This document shows, in pieces, positions 44,837 through 54,096 of a stretch of DNA of 64,000 bases. Below the pieces are notes generated by a model, which was not told the origin of the DNA, did no database searches, and saw nothing but the letters and a program-made list of their open reading frames with translations. This DNA comes from an uncultured Bacteroidales bacterium. GTDB lineage: Bacteria; Bacteroidota; Bacteroidia; Bacteroidales; G3-4614. Position numbers and translations under genes: made by a program. The stretch is from assembly GCA_949297125.1 (NCBI GenBank), contig CASFRS010000027.1, positions 1 through 64,000 of the forward strand, written 5' to 3'. The first letter of the stretch is position 1; the number at the start of each line of letters is the position of its first letter.

Positions 44837-45808
44837 ATGAAAAAACGAGTATTGGTAACATATAACATGTTGCGCCCGGGTTATTCCGAGTTGGAGGAAA
44901 AATACGATGTAACATTCCCGCCGGAAGGACGCGAATCGTTTACCTACGATGAGGTGCTGGCAATGATAGGCGAATATGACGCACTGCAGTCCATGTTCAA
45001 TTTCAAGGTAGACGAGCCGCTGATGCAGGCCGGCAGGAGACTTAAGATAATATCCAATTATGCGGTGGGCTTCGACAATATCGACGTGGAAGCCGCCACA
45101 CGCCTTAAAATTCAGGTAACAAATACGCCGCATCAGGTAACGGAACCCACCGCCGATCAGGCATTGGGCCTGCTGTTGGCCGTCTCCCGCCGTATATCGG
45201 AAATGGACAGAAGGCTGCGTATTCCCGGAAACGTACATGTGGGCCTGCTCGAAAACCTCGGCCATTCCCTGTATGGGAAAACTGTCGGCATAGTGGGTAT
45301 GGGCAGGATAGGGCAGGCGCTTGCCCGCCGTTGTCTGGCGTGCGGCATGAAAATAGCATACAACAACCGCCGCCGTCTCGACACCGATACCGAGGCACGG
45401 TACGGGGCACGGTATCTTCCGCTCGACGAATTGCTCTCCCTCTCCGATGTGGTTTCGGTAAATGCCCCGCTGACCCCTGAAACCTATCACATTATAGGCC
45501 GCAGGGAGTTCGCGCTGATGAAGCGCGGTGCAATACTGATAAATACGGCACGCGGCCCGCTTGTAGACGATAAGGCCCTTGTCGAGGCGTTGCAGAGCGG
45601 CCGGATAGGAGGCGCAGGGCTTGATGTTTTTGAAAACGGCGATTATCCTGCCGATGAACTGCTGTATTTCGACAATGTGGTCCTCAACCCGCATCTCGGC
45701 ACGCAGACCGTAGAGGCGCGCAATGAAATGGCAAAGCAGGTTTCCGACAACATAATAAACTTCTTTGAAGGTGGGCCTGTCTATAAGGTAAACGATATCG
45801 GCCGATGA
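44837..45808 (+). CDS. NAD-dependent 2-hydroxyacid dehydrogenase
   Basis: The 323-residue enzyme has the Rossmann motif VGIVGMGRIGQALARR near residue 151 and the catalytic residues in INTARGPLVDD (Arg near 239), an Asp/Glu in AGLDVFENGD and His in NPHLGTQT near 289. It is of the glyoxylate/hydroxypyruvate reductase group rather than SerA, as it lacks ACT domains. A TATCTTCG box near 44794 may be its promoter. It overlaps the next gene as ATGA. Confidence 0.88.
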   Translation: MKKRVLVTYNMLRPGYSELEEKYDVTFPPEGRESFTYDEVLAMIGEYDALQSMFNFKVDEPLMQAGRRLKIISNYAVGFDNIDVEAATRLKIQVTNTPHQVTEPTADQALGLLLAVSRRISEMDRRLRIPGNVHVGLLENLGHSLYGKTVGIVGMGRIGQALARRCLACGMKIAYNNRRRLDTDTEARYGARYLPLDELLSLSDVVSVNAPLTPETYHIIGRREFALMKRGAILINTARGPLVDDKALVEALQSGRIGGAGLDVFENGDYPADELLYFDNVVLNPHLGTQTVEARNEMAKQVSDNIINFFEGGPVYKVNDIGR

Positions 45809-46552
45809 TAAAAGCCGCAGATATAAAGGCCGAAATAACGGCGTTGGCCAATCCCGAAAAAGCGCGGGTGCTCGCCCGTTTTTTCAAAACCGGCAAAGGG
45901 GAGTACGGCTACGGCGACAGTTTTCTCGGCATTGCCGTTCCGCAGATAAGGGGTGTGGCGAAGCGGCATGCTGCGGCAATACCTCTCGATGAAATCGTCC
46001 CTTTGCTTGCCGACGGATACCATGAAATACGCCTTTTGCGCCCTGCTGCTTGCGGTTTGCAGGTATGCCGTAAAGAAAAGCCCGGACGAAGAAAAGGAGA
46101 AGATATTCCGTCTCTATACCGGCAATACACGATATATAAACAATTGGGATCTGGTCGACTTGTCCGCCCCCGGGATAGTCGGGGCGCACCTTTACGGAAA
46201 AGAGTGCGGGTTGCTGTACAGGTATGCGGCATCCGGCGATATATGGCAGCAGCGCATAGCCATGGTGTCGACCCTTGCCTTTATCCGCAGAGGGGATAAT
46301 ACGCATACGTTCAGCCTTGCGGAGAAACTGCTCGGGACGAAAGAGCCCCTTATACAGAAAGCTGCAGGGTGGATGCTCCGCGAAGCGGGCAAGCGCGACA
46401 GGCCCGCGCTGGAGAAGTTCCTCTCCGTACATGCATGCCGTATGCCCCGGACAATGTTGCGGTACGCAATAGAGAAGTTCTCCGAAAACGAGCGGGCATA
46501 TTACATGCGGTCGGGGAAAACGTCAAGCAGGCGTTGCCCCGGACTGATATAG
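45805..46552 (+). pseudogene. DNA alkylation repair protein, frameshifted
   Basis: The frame from 45805 gives a HEAT-like AlkD-family N-terminus (ITALANPEKARVLARFFKTG, then IPLDEIVPLLADGYHEIRLL) and then loses sense near 46035. The +1 frame continues the same family (CALLLAVCRYAVKKSPDEEK, TRYINNWDLVDLSAPGIVG, ending near 46552). Removing one T from TTTT at 46034-46037 would restore one frame of about 248 residues, ...HEIRLCALLL... . AlkD-type enzymes excise alkylated bases. It may be a real mutation, a slippery site or a sequencing error; everything else looks intact. Confidence 0.85.
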
Positions 46553-46595
46553 TAAGGAGCAACGCCTTGCATGGAGGGAATTGACAAAAAAATTT

Positions 46596-46603
46596 TATCT
46601 TTG
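46596..46603 (+). promoter_or_regulatory. Probable -7 box of hexuronate operon
   Basis: TATCTTTG lies 40 bases before kdgK. A proper TTTG at 19-20 bases upstream is missing, so activation by a regulator is plausible. No regulator gene is adjacent. Confidence 0.5.
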
Positions 46604-46642
46604 TAACTCCGGCAGGTTATGTATACCTAAAAACAGACAGAT

Positions 46643-47683
46643 ATGATAGACAAGAAAGTTGTTACATTCGGAGAAATAATGCTGCGCCTTGCAACCCCCG
46701 GGTATCTCAGGTTCGGCCAGGCGCGTGAGTTTTCAGCCACTTTCGGCGGAGCGGAGGCCAACGTCGCTGTCTCCCTTGCCAACTACGGAGTTCCGGCGGC
46801 GTATGTTACCCGCCTTCCGGACAACGATATAGCCGCCTCCTGCGTGGCGGAACTGCGCGGGCTCGGAGTAGACACCTCCCGGATAATCTACGGCGGGGAG
46901 AGAATGGGAATCTTCTATCTCGAAACCGGAGCCGTTGCACGCGGCAGCAAGGTGCTGTACGACCGGGCGCATTCGTCCATGTCCGGGATACGGCCCGGAA
47001 TGGTAGACTGGGACAGCGTGTTCAAGGATGCCTGCTGGTTTCATTGGACCGGAATCACGCCGGCTATATCCGAAAGCGCGGCAGAGGCCTGCATCGAAGC
47101 GGTTAAGGCGGCAAAAAAGGCGGGACTTACGGTATCGTGCGACCTTAACTACCGGAAGAACCTTTGGAAGTACGGGAAGACGGCTTCTGAAATCATGCCC
47201 GGACTTGTGGAAAACAGCGATATAATCCTTGGCAACGAGGAAGATGCCGAAATGGTGTTCGGCATTCGTCCCGAAGGGTTCGATGCAAGGGCCGGGAAAG
47301 TAGAGGCCGCATCGTTCGAGTCGGTATGCCGCCAGCTTAAAGCCCGTTTCCCGCAGGCATCCAAAATAATAATTACGTTGAGAGGGTCAATCAGCGCCAG
47401 CCACAATACATGGAGCGGAGTTCTCTTCAACGGGGAGAATTTCATCCGCTCCAGGCAGTACGACATTACGCATATAGTCGACCGGGTAGGGGGCGGCGAT
47501 GCCTTTATGGGCGGCCTTATATACGGGCTGCTCGCCTATCCTGGAGATGACGGCAAGGCTTTGGACTTTGCGGTTGCGGCCTCGTGCCTCAAACACACCG
47601 TTTACGGCGACTTCAACCGCGTAACGGCAGGCGAGGTGGAGAAACTGATGGCCGGCGACGCATCCGGCCGCGTAGCAAGGTAA
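46643..47683 (+). CDS. kdgK: 2-Keto-3-deoxygluconate kinase (PfkB family)
   Basis: The 346-residue sugar kinase has FGEIMLRLATPGY at the N-terminus, FGGAEANVAVSLANYG near 33 and the catalytic RVGGGDAFMGGLIYG near 288. It phosphorylates KDG to KDPG. It is the first of six genes that together take glucuronate to pyruvate and glyceraldehyde-3-phosphate, which fixes the substrate. Confidence 0.92.
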   Translation: MIDKKVVTFGEIMLRLATPGYLRFGQAREFSATFGGAEANVAVSLANYGVPAAYVTRLPDNDIAASCVAELRGLGVDTSRIIYGGERMGIFYLETGAVARGSKVLYDRAHSSMSGIRPGMVDWDSVFKDACWFHWTGITPAISESAAEACIEAVKAAKKAGLTVSCDLNYRKNLWKYGKTASEIMPGLVENSDIILGNEEDAEMVFGIRPEGFDARAGKVEAASFESVCRQLKARFPQASKIIITLRGSISASHNTWSGVLFNGENFIRSRQYDITHIVDRVGGGDAFMGGLIYGLLAYPGDDGKALDFAVAASCLKHTVYGDFNRVTAGEVEKLMAGDASGRVAR

Positions 47684-47704
47684 AAATACGTAAACGACAG
47701 CAAT

Positions 47705-48376
47705 ATGGCCAGATTTTCAAAAATGCAGGTTCTCGGTAAAATGCTATCTACCGGAATCGTCCCCGTTTTTTACAACAGTAATCCCGAAACTGTAAAAAAA
47801 GTTCTCGGTGCATGTTACAGGGGCGGGATAAGGGTGTTTGAATTCACCAACCGCGGCGACTTCGCCCATGAAATATTTTCCGAGGCGGTGAAATATGCCG
47901 CCACGGAGTGCCCCGAAATGATTCTCGGCGCCGGTACGGTTGTGGATGCCGGTACGGCATCGCTCTACATGCAGTGCGGGGCGTCTTTCATCGTGGGGCC
48001 TCTTTTCAATCCCGAGGTCGCCAGAACGTGCAACAGGCGTCTTGTCCCGTACATACCGGGGTGCGGTTCGGTATCTGAAATAGGTGCGGCGCAGGAAGCA
48101 GGATGCGATGTATGCAAGATATTTCCGGCCGGCAACGTGGGCGGGCCGTCGTTCGTGAAAAACGTACTGGCGCCTATGCCGTGGTCGCAACTGATGGCTA
48201 CGGGGGCTGTTTCTCCCGACAGGGAGAACCTTTCCGCGTGGTTCAGCGCCGGAGTCTCGACCGTAGGCATGGGCTCGCAGCTTATCCCCGGGAAAACCGT
48301 CGAGGCGGAAGAATGGGATAAAATAACGGAACTGTGCGCCTTTTCCCTGTCTGTAGTGGCAGAATGCCGGCAATAA
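47705..48376 (+). CDS. kdgA: KDPG aldolase / 4-hydroxy-2-oxoglutarate aldolase
   Basis: The 223-residue class I aldolase has GTVVDAGTASLYMQCGASFI near residue 79 and the Schiff-base lysine in DVCKIFPAGNVGGPSFV near 138. It splits KDPG into pyruvate and glyceraldehyde-3-phosphate. It lies 21 bases after kdgK. Confidence 0.94.
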   Translation: MARFSKMQVLGKMLSTGIVPVFYNSNPETVKKVLGACYRGGIRVFEFTNRGDFAHEIFSEAVKYAATECPEMILGAGTVVDAGTASLYMQCGASFIVGPLFNPEVARTCNRRLVPYIPGCGSVSEIGAAQEAGCDVCKIFPAGNVGGPSFVKNVLAPMPWSQLMATGAVSPDRENLSAWFSAGVSTVGMGSQLIPGKTVEAEEWDKITELCAFSLSVVAECRQ

Positions 48377-48395
48377 CCGATAACCCTTGACCAGA

Positions 48396-49826
48396 ATGAA
48401 AACTAAACTCAGATCAGACGGCAGGATGACCGGTTTCCGGTGGGTCATATGCGCCCTTCTTTTCTTCGCCCTCATGGTAAATTACCTGGACCGTCAGGTC
48501 CTGTCCCTTACGTGGGTCGAATTCATAGCTCCTGAATTTCACTGGACAAATGACGACTACGGTACCATAGCCGGGCTGTTCTCTCTCTTTTATGCCATAG
48601 CCATGCTGTTTGCAGGGCGTTTTGTCGATTGGCTGGATACCCGCAGGGGGTATCTGTGGGCTATCGGCATATGGTCTTTCGGTGCATGTCTCCATGCCTT
48701 TTGCGGAATCGCTACCTCCGGTATTACGGCCGGAAAATGGTTCGTAGGGTTTGACGGGGCCAGGGAAGCTATCGCCGCTGTGTCCGACGTCTCCAGGGTA
48801 GTCAATGTAAGCGTCGCCCTCTTCATCCTTGCAAGGCTGGTGCTTGCTGTAGGCGAGGCCGGGAATTTCCCTGCGGCCATAAAGGCGACAGTTGAATATT
48901 TCCCCAAAAAAGACAGGGCATTCTCAACCAGCATATTCAATTCCGGCGCGACGGTCGGGGCGCTTGCAGCTCCCGTAACCATACCGTTCATAGCGGAGGC
49001 ATGGGGTTGGGAAATGGCATTTATAATAATAGGGGCCCTCGGTTTCGTTTGGATGGGTTTCTGGCAGTGGCTCTACAGGAAACCCGAGGCAAATCCGAGG
49101 GTGAACAAGGCCGAGTTGGAATATATCGTACAGGATTCGGCAGAAGAACCCCGGCAGGAAAAAGGGCTTTCCTTCATGCAGTGCTTCAGGTATCGCCAGA
49201 CCTGGGCCTTTGCCATAGGCAAGTTCATGACGGACGGCGTATGGTGGTTCCTGCTCTTTTGGGCACCTGCCTATTTGCAGTCGGTTTACAGTATGACTTC
49301 CACACAGGTGGCATTCCCCCTGTTTGTCCTGTATATGATAACCATGCTCTCGATAATAGGCGGCTGGCTGCCGTCGTATTTCATCGACAAAAAGAAAATG
49401 AACCCTTATGCAGGGCGGATGCGGGCAATGCTGATATTCGCGTTCTTCCCCCTTCTGGCTGTGCTGGCGCAACCCTTGGGGGCATATTCATATTGGATAT
49501 CCGTTGTCATTATCGGGATAGTAGCCGCCGCGCACCAGGCCTGGTCGGCAAATATATTCTCTACGGTCGGGGACATGTTCCCGAAAGCGGCAGTGGCTAC
49601 CGTAACCGGGATAGGGGGTATGGCAGGCGGGTTGGCCTCATTCATCTTCAATAAATGTTCGGGGCTTCTGTTTGACTATTCCGAGTCGTCCGACATGTCA
49701 TTTATGGGGTTTGAAGGAATAGAGGCCGGATATTTCATCGTATTCTGCATCTGTTCCGTCCTCTATATCCTGGGGTGGGGGATAATGAAACTTCTGGTAC
49801 CGCGATATAAACTTATTGAAGTGTAA
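48396..49826 (+). CDS. exuT: Hexuronate MFS transporter
   Basis: The 476-residue protein has about twelve membrane segments and the anion:cation symporter (ACS) pattern MVNYLDRQVLSLTW near residue 25, YAIAMLFAGRFVDWLDTRRG near 68 and RLVLAVGEAGNFPAAIKATV near 147. It imports glucuronate or galacturonate with protons. The ATG at 48396 is preferred to a TTG nine bases earlier. Confidence 0.9.
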   Translation: MKTKLRSDGRMTGFRWVICALLFFALMVNYLDRQVLSLTWVEFIAPEFHWTNDDYGTIAGLFSLFYAIAMLFAGRFVDWLDTRRGYLWAIGIWSFGACLHAFCGIATSGITAGKWFVGFDGAREAIAAVSDVSRVVNVSVALFILARLVLAVGEAGNFPAAIKATVEYFPKKDRAFSTSIFNSGATVGALAAPVTIPFIAEAWGWEMAFIIIGALGFVWMGFWQWLYRKPEANPRVNKAELEYIVQDSAEEPRQEKGLSFMQCFRYRQTWAFAIGKFMTDGVWWFLLFWAPAYLQSVYSMTSTQVAFPLFVLYMITMLSIIGGWLPSYFIDKKKMNPYAGRMRAMLIFAFFPLLAVLAQPLGAYSYWISVVIIGIVAAAHQAWSANIFSTVGDMFPKAAVATVTGIGGMAGGLASFIFNKCSGLLFDYSESSDMSFMGFEGIEAGYFIVFCICSVLYILGWGIMKLLVPRYKLIEV

Positions 49827-49842
49827 ATTAATACGTACAGCA

Positions 49843-50655
49843 ATGAACGATTTGTTCGATATAAACGGCAAAGTAGCCGTCATAACGGGAGGCAGCGGCG
49901 TTCTGGGCGGCGCAATGTCGGAGTATCTCGCTTCGCGGGGCGCCAAGGTGGCGATTCTTGCGCGCAACGAGGAGAAAGGCAGTGCCCTTGCAGGGAAAAT
50001 CAGGTCGGAAGGGCATGATGCCATGTTCCTCCGTACGGACGTTACAGACAGGAGCATCCTTGAAGACAACTGTTCGCGGATACTTGCCTCATACGGCAAG
50101 ATAGACATACTTGTAAACTGCGCCGGCGGAAACATGCCCGGCGCCACTATCCCGCCCGACAAGACCATTTTCGATATAGAAATTGAAGACTTCCGCAAAG
50201 TGGTGGACCTTAACCTCTTCGGTACGGTAATACCCACAATGGTATTTGCAAAGGCCATGCTTTCCACCGGTGGAGGGTCGATTGTGAACATTGCATCGGA
50301 GTCGGCGCTGAGGCCGCTCACGCGCGTAATGGGGTACGGTGCAGCCAAGGCCGCAGTCGTCAACTTTACGAAATATCTTGCGGGAGAGCTTGCAATCAAG
50401 TTCGGCAATACGTTCCGGGTAAATGCAATGGCCCCCGGGTTCTTTATTACGGAACAGAACCGTACCCTGATGACCAATCCCGACGGAAGCTACTCCGACA
50501 GGGCAAAGACAATTCTCGCACATACGCCTTTCGGACGGTTCGGCGAGGCTGACGAACTGTTGGGATCCCTCCATTATCTGGTCAGCGATGCTTCCCGTTT
50601 CGTTACAGGTACGGTGCTTGTCATAGACGGCGGTTTCGATGCTTTTTCAATATAA
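49843..50655 (+). CDS. SDR oxidoreductase, probable D-mannonate oxidoreductase
   Basis: The 270-residue short-chain dehydrogenase has the cofactor loop [17 protein letters not shown] near residue 15, NCAGG near 90, and YGAAKAA (catalytic Tyr and Lys near 162-166). Its position between exuT and uxuA means it most likely reduces D-fructuronate to D-mannonate, the UxuB step; no classical UxuB is present. Start is the ATG at 49843, dropping a nine-residue in-frame extension. Confidence 0.88.
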   Translation: MNDLFDINGKVAVITGGSGVLGGAMSEYLASRGAKVAILARNEEKGSALAGKIRSEGHDAMFLRTDVTDRSILEDNCSRILASYGKIDILVNCAGGNMPGATIPPDKTIFDIEIEDFRKVVDLNLFGTVIPTMVFAKAMLSTGGGSIVNIASESALRPLTRVMGYGAAKAAVVNFTKYLAGELAIKFGNTFRVNAMAPGFFITEQNRTLMTNPDGSYSDRAKTILAHTPFGRFGEADELLGSLHYLVSDASRFVTGTVLVIDGGFDAFSI

Positions 50656-50659
50656 CTTC

Positions 50660-51874
50660 ATGGAACGGCAGATGTATTTAGGAAAACAGACATGGCGGTG
50701 GTACGGTCCGTCCGACCCCGTATCGCTGAGCGACATAAGGCAGGCGGGAGCTGCGGGCATAGTAACCGCGCTGCACCATATCCCCAATGGCGAGGTATGG
50801 ACGCAGGACGAGATTGCCGCGCGTATCGCAGTCGTGCGTGCGGCCGGACTCGAGTGGGACGTAGTGGAGAGTATCCCCGTTCATGAACATATAAAGACGC
50901 GTGAAGGCAACTATCACCGGTACGTGGAAAATTACAAGCAGAGCATAAGGAACCTTGCCCGTTGCGGAGTATATACGGTTACATACAACTTCATGCCGGT
51001 GCTTGACTGGACACGGACCGATCTGGCCTTCCGCATGCCCGACGGCTCGCTGGCCTTGAGGTTCGAGCGTGCCGCACTGGTGGCATTCGACGTGTTTCTC
51101 CTCAAGCGCAAGGGGGCTGAGGCCGACTATACCCCGCAGGAAATAGAGAAGGCGCGGAAGCGTCTGGAGAAGATGACCGACGGGGAAAAGGAAACCCTTG
51201 TAAGGAATATCATAGCCGGTCTCCCCGGAGCGGAAGAGAGTTTCACGATAGAGGAGTTCAGAAGCAGGCTCGAACATTACGAAGGGGTAAGCGCTCAGCA
51301 GTTGAGGGAGAACCTTATCGGTTTCCTGCGCGAGATAACCCCCGTGGCCGAGGAAGAAGGGGTACGCCTGGCTATCCATGCGGACGACCCTCCGTACCCT
51401 ATTCTGGGGCTGCCCCGTATAATGAGTACCGAGGAGGACTTTTCGCTCCTTGCCGCTGCCGTTCCGAGTCCTGCAAACGGGTTGTGCCTTTGCACGGGGT
51501 CTTTCGGCGTGCGTGCCGACAATGATTTGCCCGGCATGATGAGAAGGCTCGGCGACAGGGTCTATTTTGCGCACTTCCGCTCCACCAGACGCGATGCAGA
51601 GGGTAATTTCCATGAAGCCAACCACCTGGAGGGCGATGTGGACATGTATGAAGTGATGAAGGCTTTTCTTGAATTGACCGGACGCCGTCGCGAATCCATA
51701 CCGTACCGCCCCGACCACGGACATCAGATGCTCGACGACTTGAAGAAAAAGACGAATCCCGGTTATTCCGGAATAGGCCGGTTGCGCGGCCTTGCCGAGC
51801 TCCGCGGGCTTGAACTCGGAATAGCGCGTTCCATGCAGGAGGGGAAAAGTATGGCCGATACAGAAAAAAGATAA
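50660..51874 (+). CDS. uxuA: Mannonate dehydratase
   Basis: The 404-residue enzyme dehydrates D-mannonate to KDG. Motifs include [20 protein letters not shown] near residue 12, [18 protein letters not shown] near 73, [17 protein letters not shown] near 243 and [10 protein letters not shown] near 345, which hold the metal ligands. Start is the ATG at 50660; the frame extends upstream over the end of the SDR gene. Confidence 0.95.
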   Translation: MERQMYLGKQTWRWYGPSDPVSLSDIRQAGAAGIVTALHHIPNGEVWTQDEIAARIAVVRAAGLEWDVVESIPVHEHIKTREGNYHRYVENYKQSIRNLARCGVYTVTYNFMPVLDWTRTDLAFRMPDGSLALRFERAALVAFDVFLLKRKGAEADYTPQEIEKARKRLEKMTDGEKETLVRNIIAGLPGAEESFTIEEFRSRLEHYEGVSAQQLRENLIGFLREITPVAEEEGVRLAIHADDPPYPILGLPRIMSTEEDFSLLAAAVPSPANGLCLCTGSFGVRADNDLPGMMRRLGDRVYFAHFRSTRRDAEGNFHEANHLEGDVDMYEVMKAFLELTGRRRESIPYRPDHGHQMLDDLKKKTNPGYSGIGRLRGLAELRGLELGIARSMQEGKSMADTEKR

Positions 51875-51888
51875 CCGATACGTTCATT

Positions 51889-53292
51889 ATGATAGATAAG
51901 AATTTCTTGCTTGAATCCGACTATGCCGTGTCGTTGTATGAACAGTTCGCCGCAGGATGCCCTATTATGGACTTCCACAATCATCTCGACCCCGAACTGA
52001 TAGCGGAGGATCACCGCTTTGAGGATATAACGGATCTGTGGCTTGGCGGCGACCACTACAAGTGGAGGGCCATGCGGGCCAACGGGGTAGACGAGCAGTT
52101 TATAACCGGCAAGGCGGCGAGCTATGCTAAGTTCGAGAAGTGGGCCGAAACGGTACAGTATGCAATGCGCAATCCGCTGTACCATTGGACGCATCTTGAA
52201 CTCCTGCGTTATTTCGGCATCTCCGGAACGCTCAACCCGTGCAGCGCGCGCCGGATATATGACCGTTGCAATGCCATGCTCCGCGAGGAGGGTTTCTCGG
52301 TAAGGGGATTGCTCGGGAAAATGAATGTCCGCGTACTTTGCACAACGGACGACCCTGCCGATGACCTGAGGTGGCACAAGGCTATTGCCGGGGATGCCGG
52401 TTTTACGGTAAAGGTACTGCCGTCGTGGCGTCCCGACAAGGTTATGGCCGTAGAAGGAGGGGAGGAATACAGAAGTTATGTCTCACGCCTGTCGGAGGCT
52501 GCCGGTATCGGGATAAGGTGTTTCCAGGACCTGATGGATGCCCTCTCTCTCCGTCAGGAATATTTTAAATCTCTCGGATGCTGCGGCGCCGACCACGGAT
52601 TCCGGGATTTCCCCGACAAGGACTTTACCGATGCCGATTTGGAAACGGTTTTCAGTAAAGCCATGAAGGGAGAGAGCATATCTTCCGATGATGCGGAGAC
52701 TTTCCGCAGCGGCATGATTTATCATCTGGCGAAGATGAACGCGGCGGCAGGATGGGTACAGCAGTTCCACATAGGTGCTATCAGGAACAACAACCCCCGG
52801 TATTTCCGTCAGATAGGCCCCGATGCCGGGTGCGATTCTATATCGGACGGGCGCGTGGCTTCCGGTCTGTCCCGTATTCTCGGCAAACTCGACGATGAAG
52901 GTGCTCTTGCGCGTACAATCCTTTACAACCTGAACCCGAAGGATTCGGAAACCATAATGGCCATGGCCTATAATTTCAATGACGGTTCCATCCCCGGAAA
53001 AATGCAATATGGCGCCGCATGGTGGTTCCTCGACCAGCAGGACGGTATCAGGCGTCAGATAGAGATTGTTTCGCACGGCGGTCTGTTGAGTCGGTTCGTG
53101 GGGATGCTTACCGATTCGCGCAGCTTCCTTTCATTCCCGCGTCATGAGTATTTTCGCAGGATATTGTGCAATATCCTCGGCGATGACCTTGAAAAAGGAT
53201 TGTTGCCGAAAGAAGAATATGATTTTATAGGCAATATGGTATCCGGTATCTGCTATGGCAATGCCATGAAATATTTCAACGTATCGGAATAA
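51889..53292 (+). CDS. uxaC: Glucuronate isomerase
   Basis: The 467-residue amidohydrolase-fold enzyme interconverts glucuronate and fructuronate (also galacturonate and tagaturonate). It has MDFHNHLDPELI near residue 25, TTDDPADDLRWH near 152 and QFHIGAIRNNNPR near 290. It is the last gene of the hexuronate operon, 14 bases after uxuA. Confidence 0.96.
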   Translation: MIDKNFLLESDYAVSLYEQFAAGCPIMDFHNHLDPELIAEDHRFEDITDLWLGGDHYKWRAMRANGVDEQFITGKAASYAKFEKWAETVQYAMRNPLYHWTHLELLRYFGISGTLNPCSARRIYDRCNAMLREEGFSVRGLLGKMNVRVLCTTDDPADDLRWHKAIAGDAGFTVKVLPSWRPDKVMAVEGGEEYRSYVSRLSEAAGIGIRCFQDLMDALSLRQEYFKSLGCCGADHGFRDFPDKDFTDADLETVFSKAMKGESISSDDAETFRSGMIYHLAKMNAAAGWVQQFHIGAIRNNNPRYFRQIGPDAGCDSISDGRVASGLSRILGKLDDEGALARTILYNLNPKDSETIMAMAYNFNDGSIPGKMQYGAAWWFLDQQDGIRRQIEIVSHGGLLSRFVGMLTDSRSFLSFPRHEYFRRILCNILGDDLEKGLLPKEEYDFIGNMVSGICYGNAMKYFNVSE

Positions 53293-53317
53293 TATGTCTG
53301 TCGCGGCGGTACAGGTT

Positions 53318-54094
53318 TCAGACAGCGGCTTTCCTGCCATGCAGGAGGGCCGCTGTCTTGCTGAAAGCGGTTCTCGCGGCAAACCACAAGTGGAGCATCA
53401 TTGTGGAAGCCTTTCCGTATTCGCGGCACATTACGGCATACCGTTCGCGCAGCGAAGCACGGTGGTTTTTCTCGGTCGTACCGCCCGAAAGGTAATTCAC
53501 AAGGGTCATGCCGCTGTTCATGCAGACAGGACGCGGGCTTCTCTTGAGAATCCGTACGCACCAGTCGTAATCTGCCGAATATTTGAAAGCGAGGTCGTAC
53601 GGCGGGGCAATCTTCCTCCTTACCCAGAAAGCCTGGTGGCATACGGTCATTCCCATTCTGAAACTATCGAAGCGCAGTTCTTTTGGCGGCCGCAGGCGGC
53701 GCATTGCGATAAAATCCCCGTTAAGGTCTGTTATTGCCGTGTCGCCGTATAAGATATCCGGAGCCCCGGCTTTTATCATGCCGGCAGCTTTCAGCAGCGT
53801 ATCGTCGGCGAAAAACGAGTCCCCGGCATTCAGGAAAATAAGATACTCTCCGCGGGCAATGCCAATCCCCTTGTTCATGGCATCGTATATGCCGCTGTCC
53901 GGTTCGCTTACAACCCTGTCGCATCGCACGCCGCTATTTTTTACTATTTCCAGGGTCCCGTCGGAAGAAGCCCCGTCGATTATTATATACTCGTAATCCG
54001 CAAAAAGCTGTTCCCTTACGCTCTTTACGGTCCGTCCTATACAGCCGGCGGCATTGAAGCAGACTGTTATGATTGAAAAAAGCGGAGTCTCCAT
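53318..54094 (-). CDS. Family 2 glycosyltransferase
   Basis: The 258-residue GT-A enzyme has FSIITVCFNAAGCIGRTV at the start, IIIDGASSDGTLEIV near 36, EPDSGIYDAMNKGI near 63 and a DXD-like DILYGDTAI near 112. It resembles WcaA-type transferases. It is the last gene of a four-gene block for a surface polysaccharide, 2 bases after the GT4 gene. Confidence 0.88.
   Translation of the reverse strand: METPLFSIITVCFNAAGCIGRTVKSVREQLFADYEYIIIDGASSDGTLEIVKNSGVRCDRVVSEPDSGIYDAMNKGIGIARGEYLIFLNAGDSFFADDTLLKAAGMIKAGAPDILYGDTAITDLNGDFIAMRRLRPPKELRFDSFRMGMTVCHQAFWVRRKIAPPYDLAFKYSADYDWCVRILKRSPRPVCMNSGMTLVNYLSGGTTEKNHRASLRERYAVMCREYGKASTMMLHLWFAARTAFSKTAALLHGRKAAV
53321..53359 (+). terminator. Hairpin after hexuronate operon, inside convergent gene end
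   Basis: AGACAGCGGC (53321-53330) pairs with GCCGCTGTCT (53350-53359), and an inner TCCTGC/GCAGGA stem closes it. It lies 29 bases after uxaC and within the last codons of the glycosyltransferase on the other strand. The T tract is weak. Confidence 0.55.
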
Positions 54095-54096
54095 GT

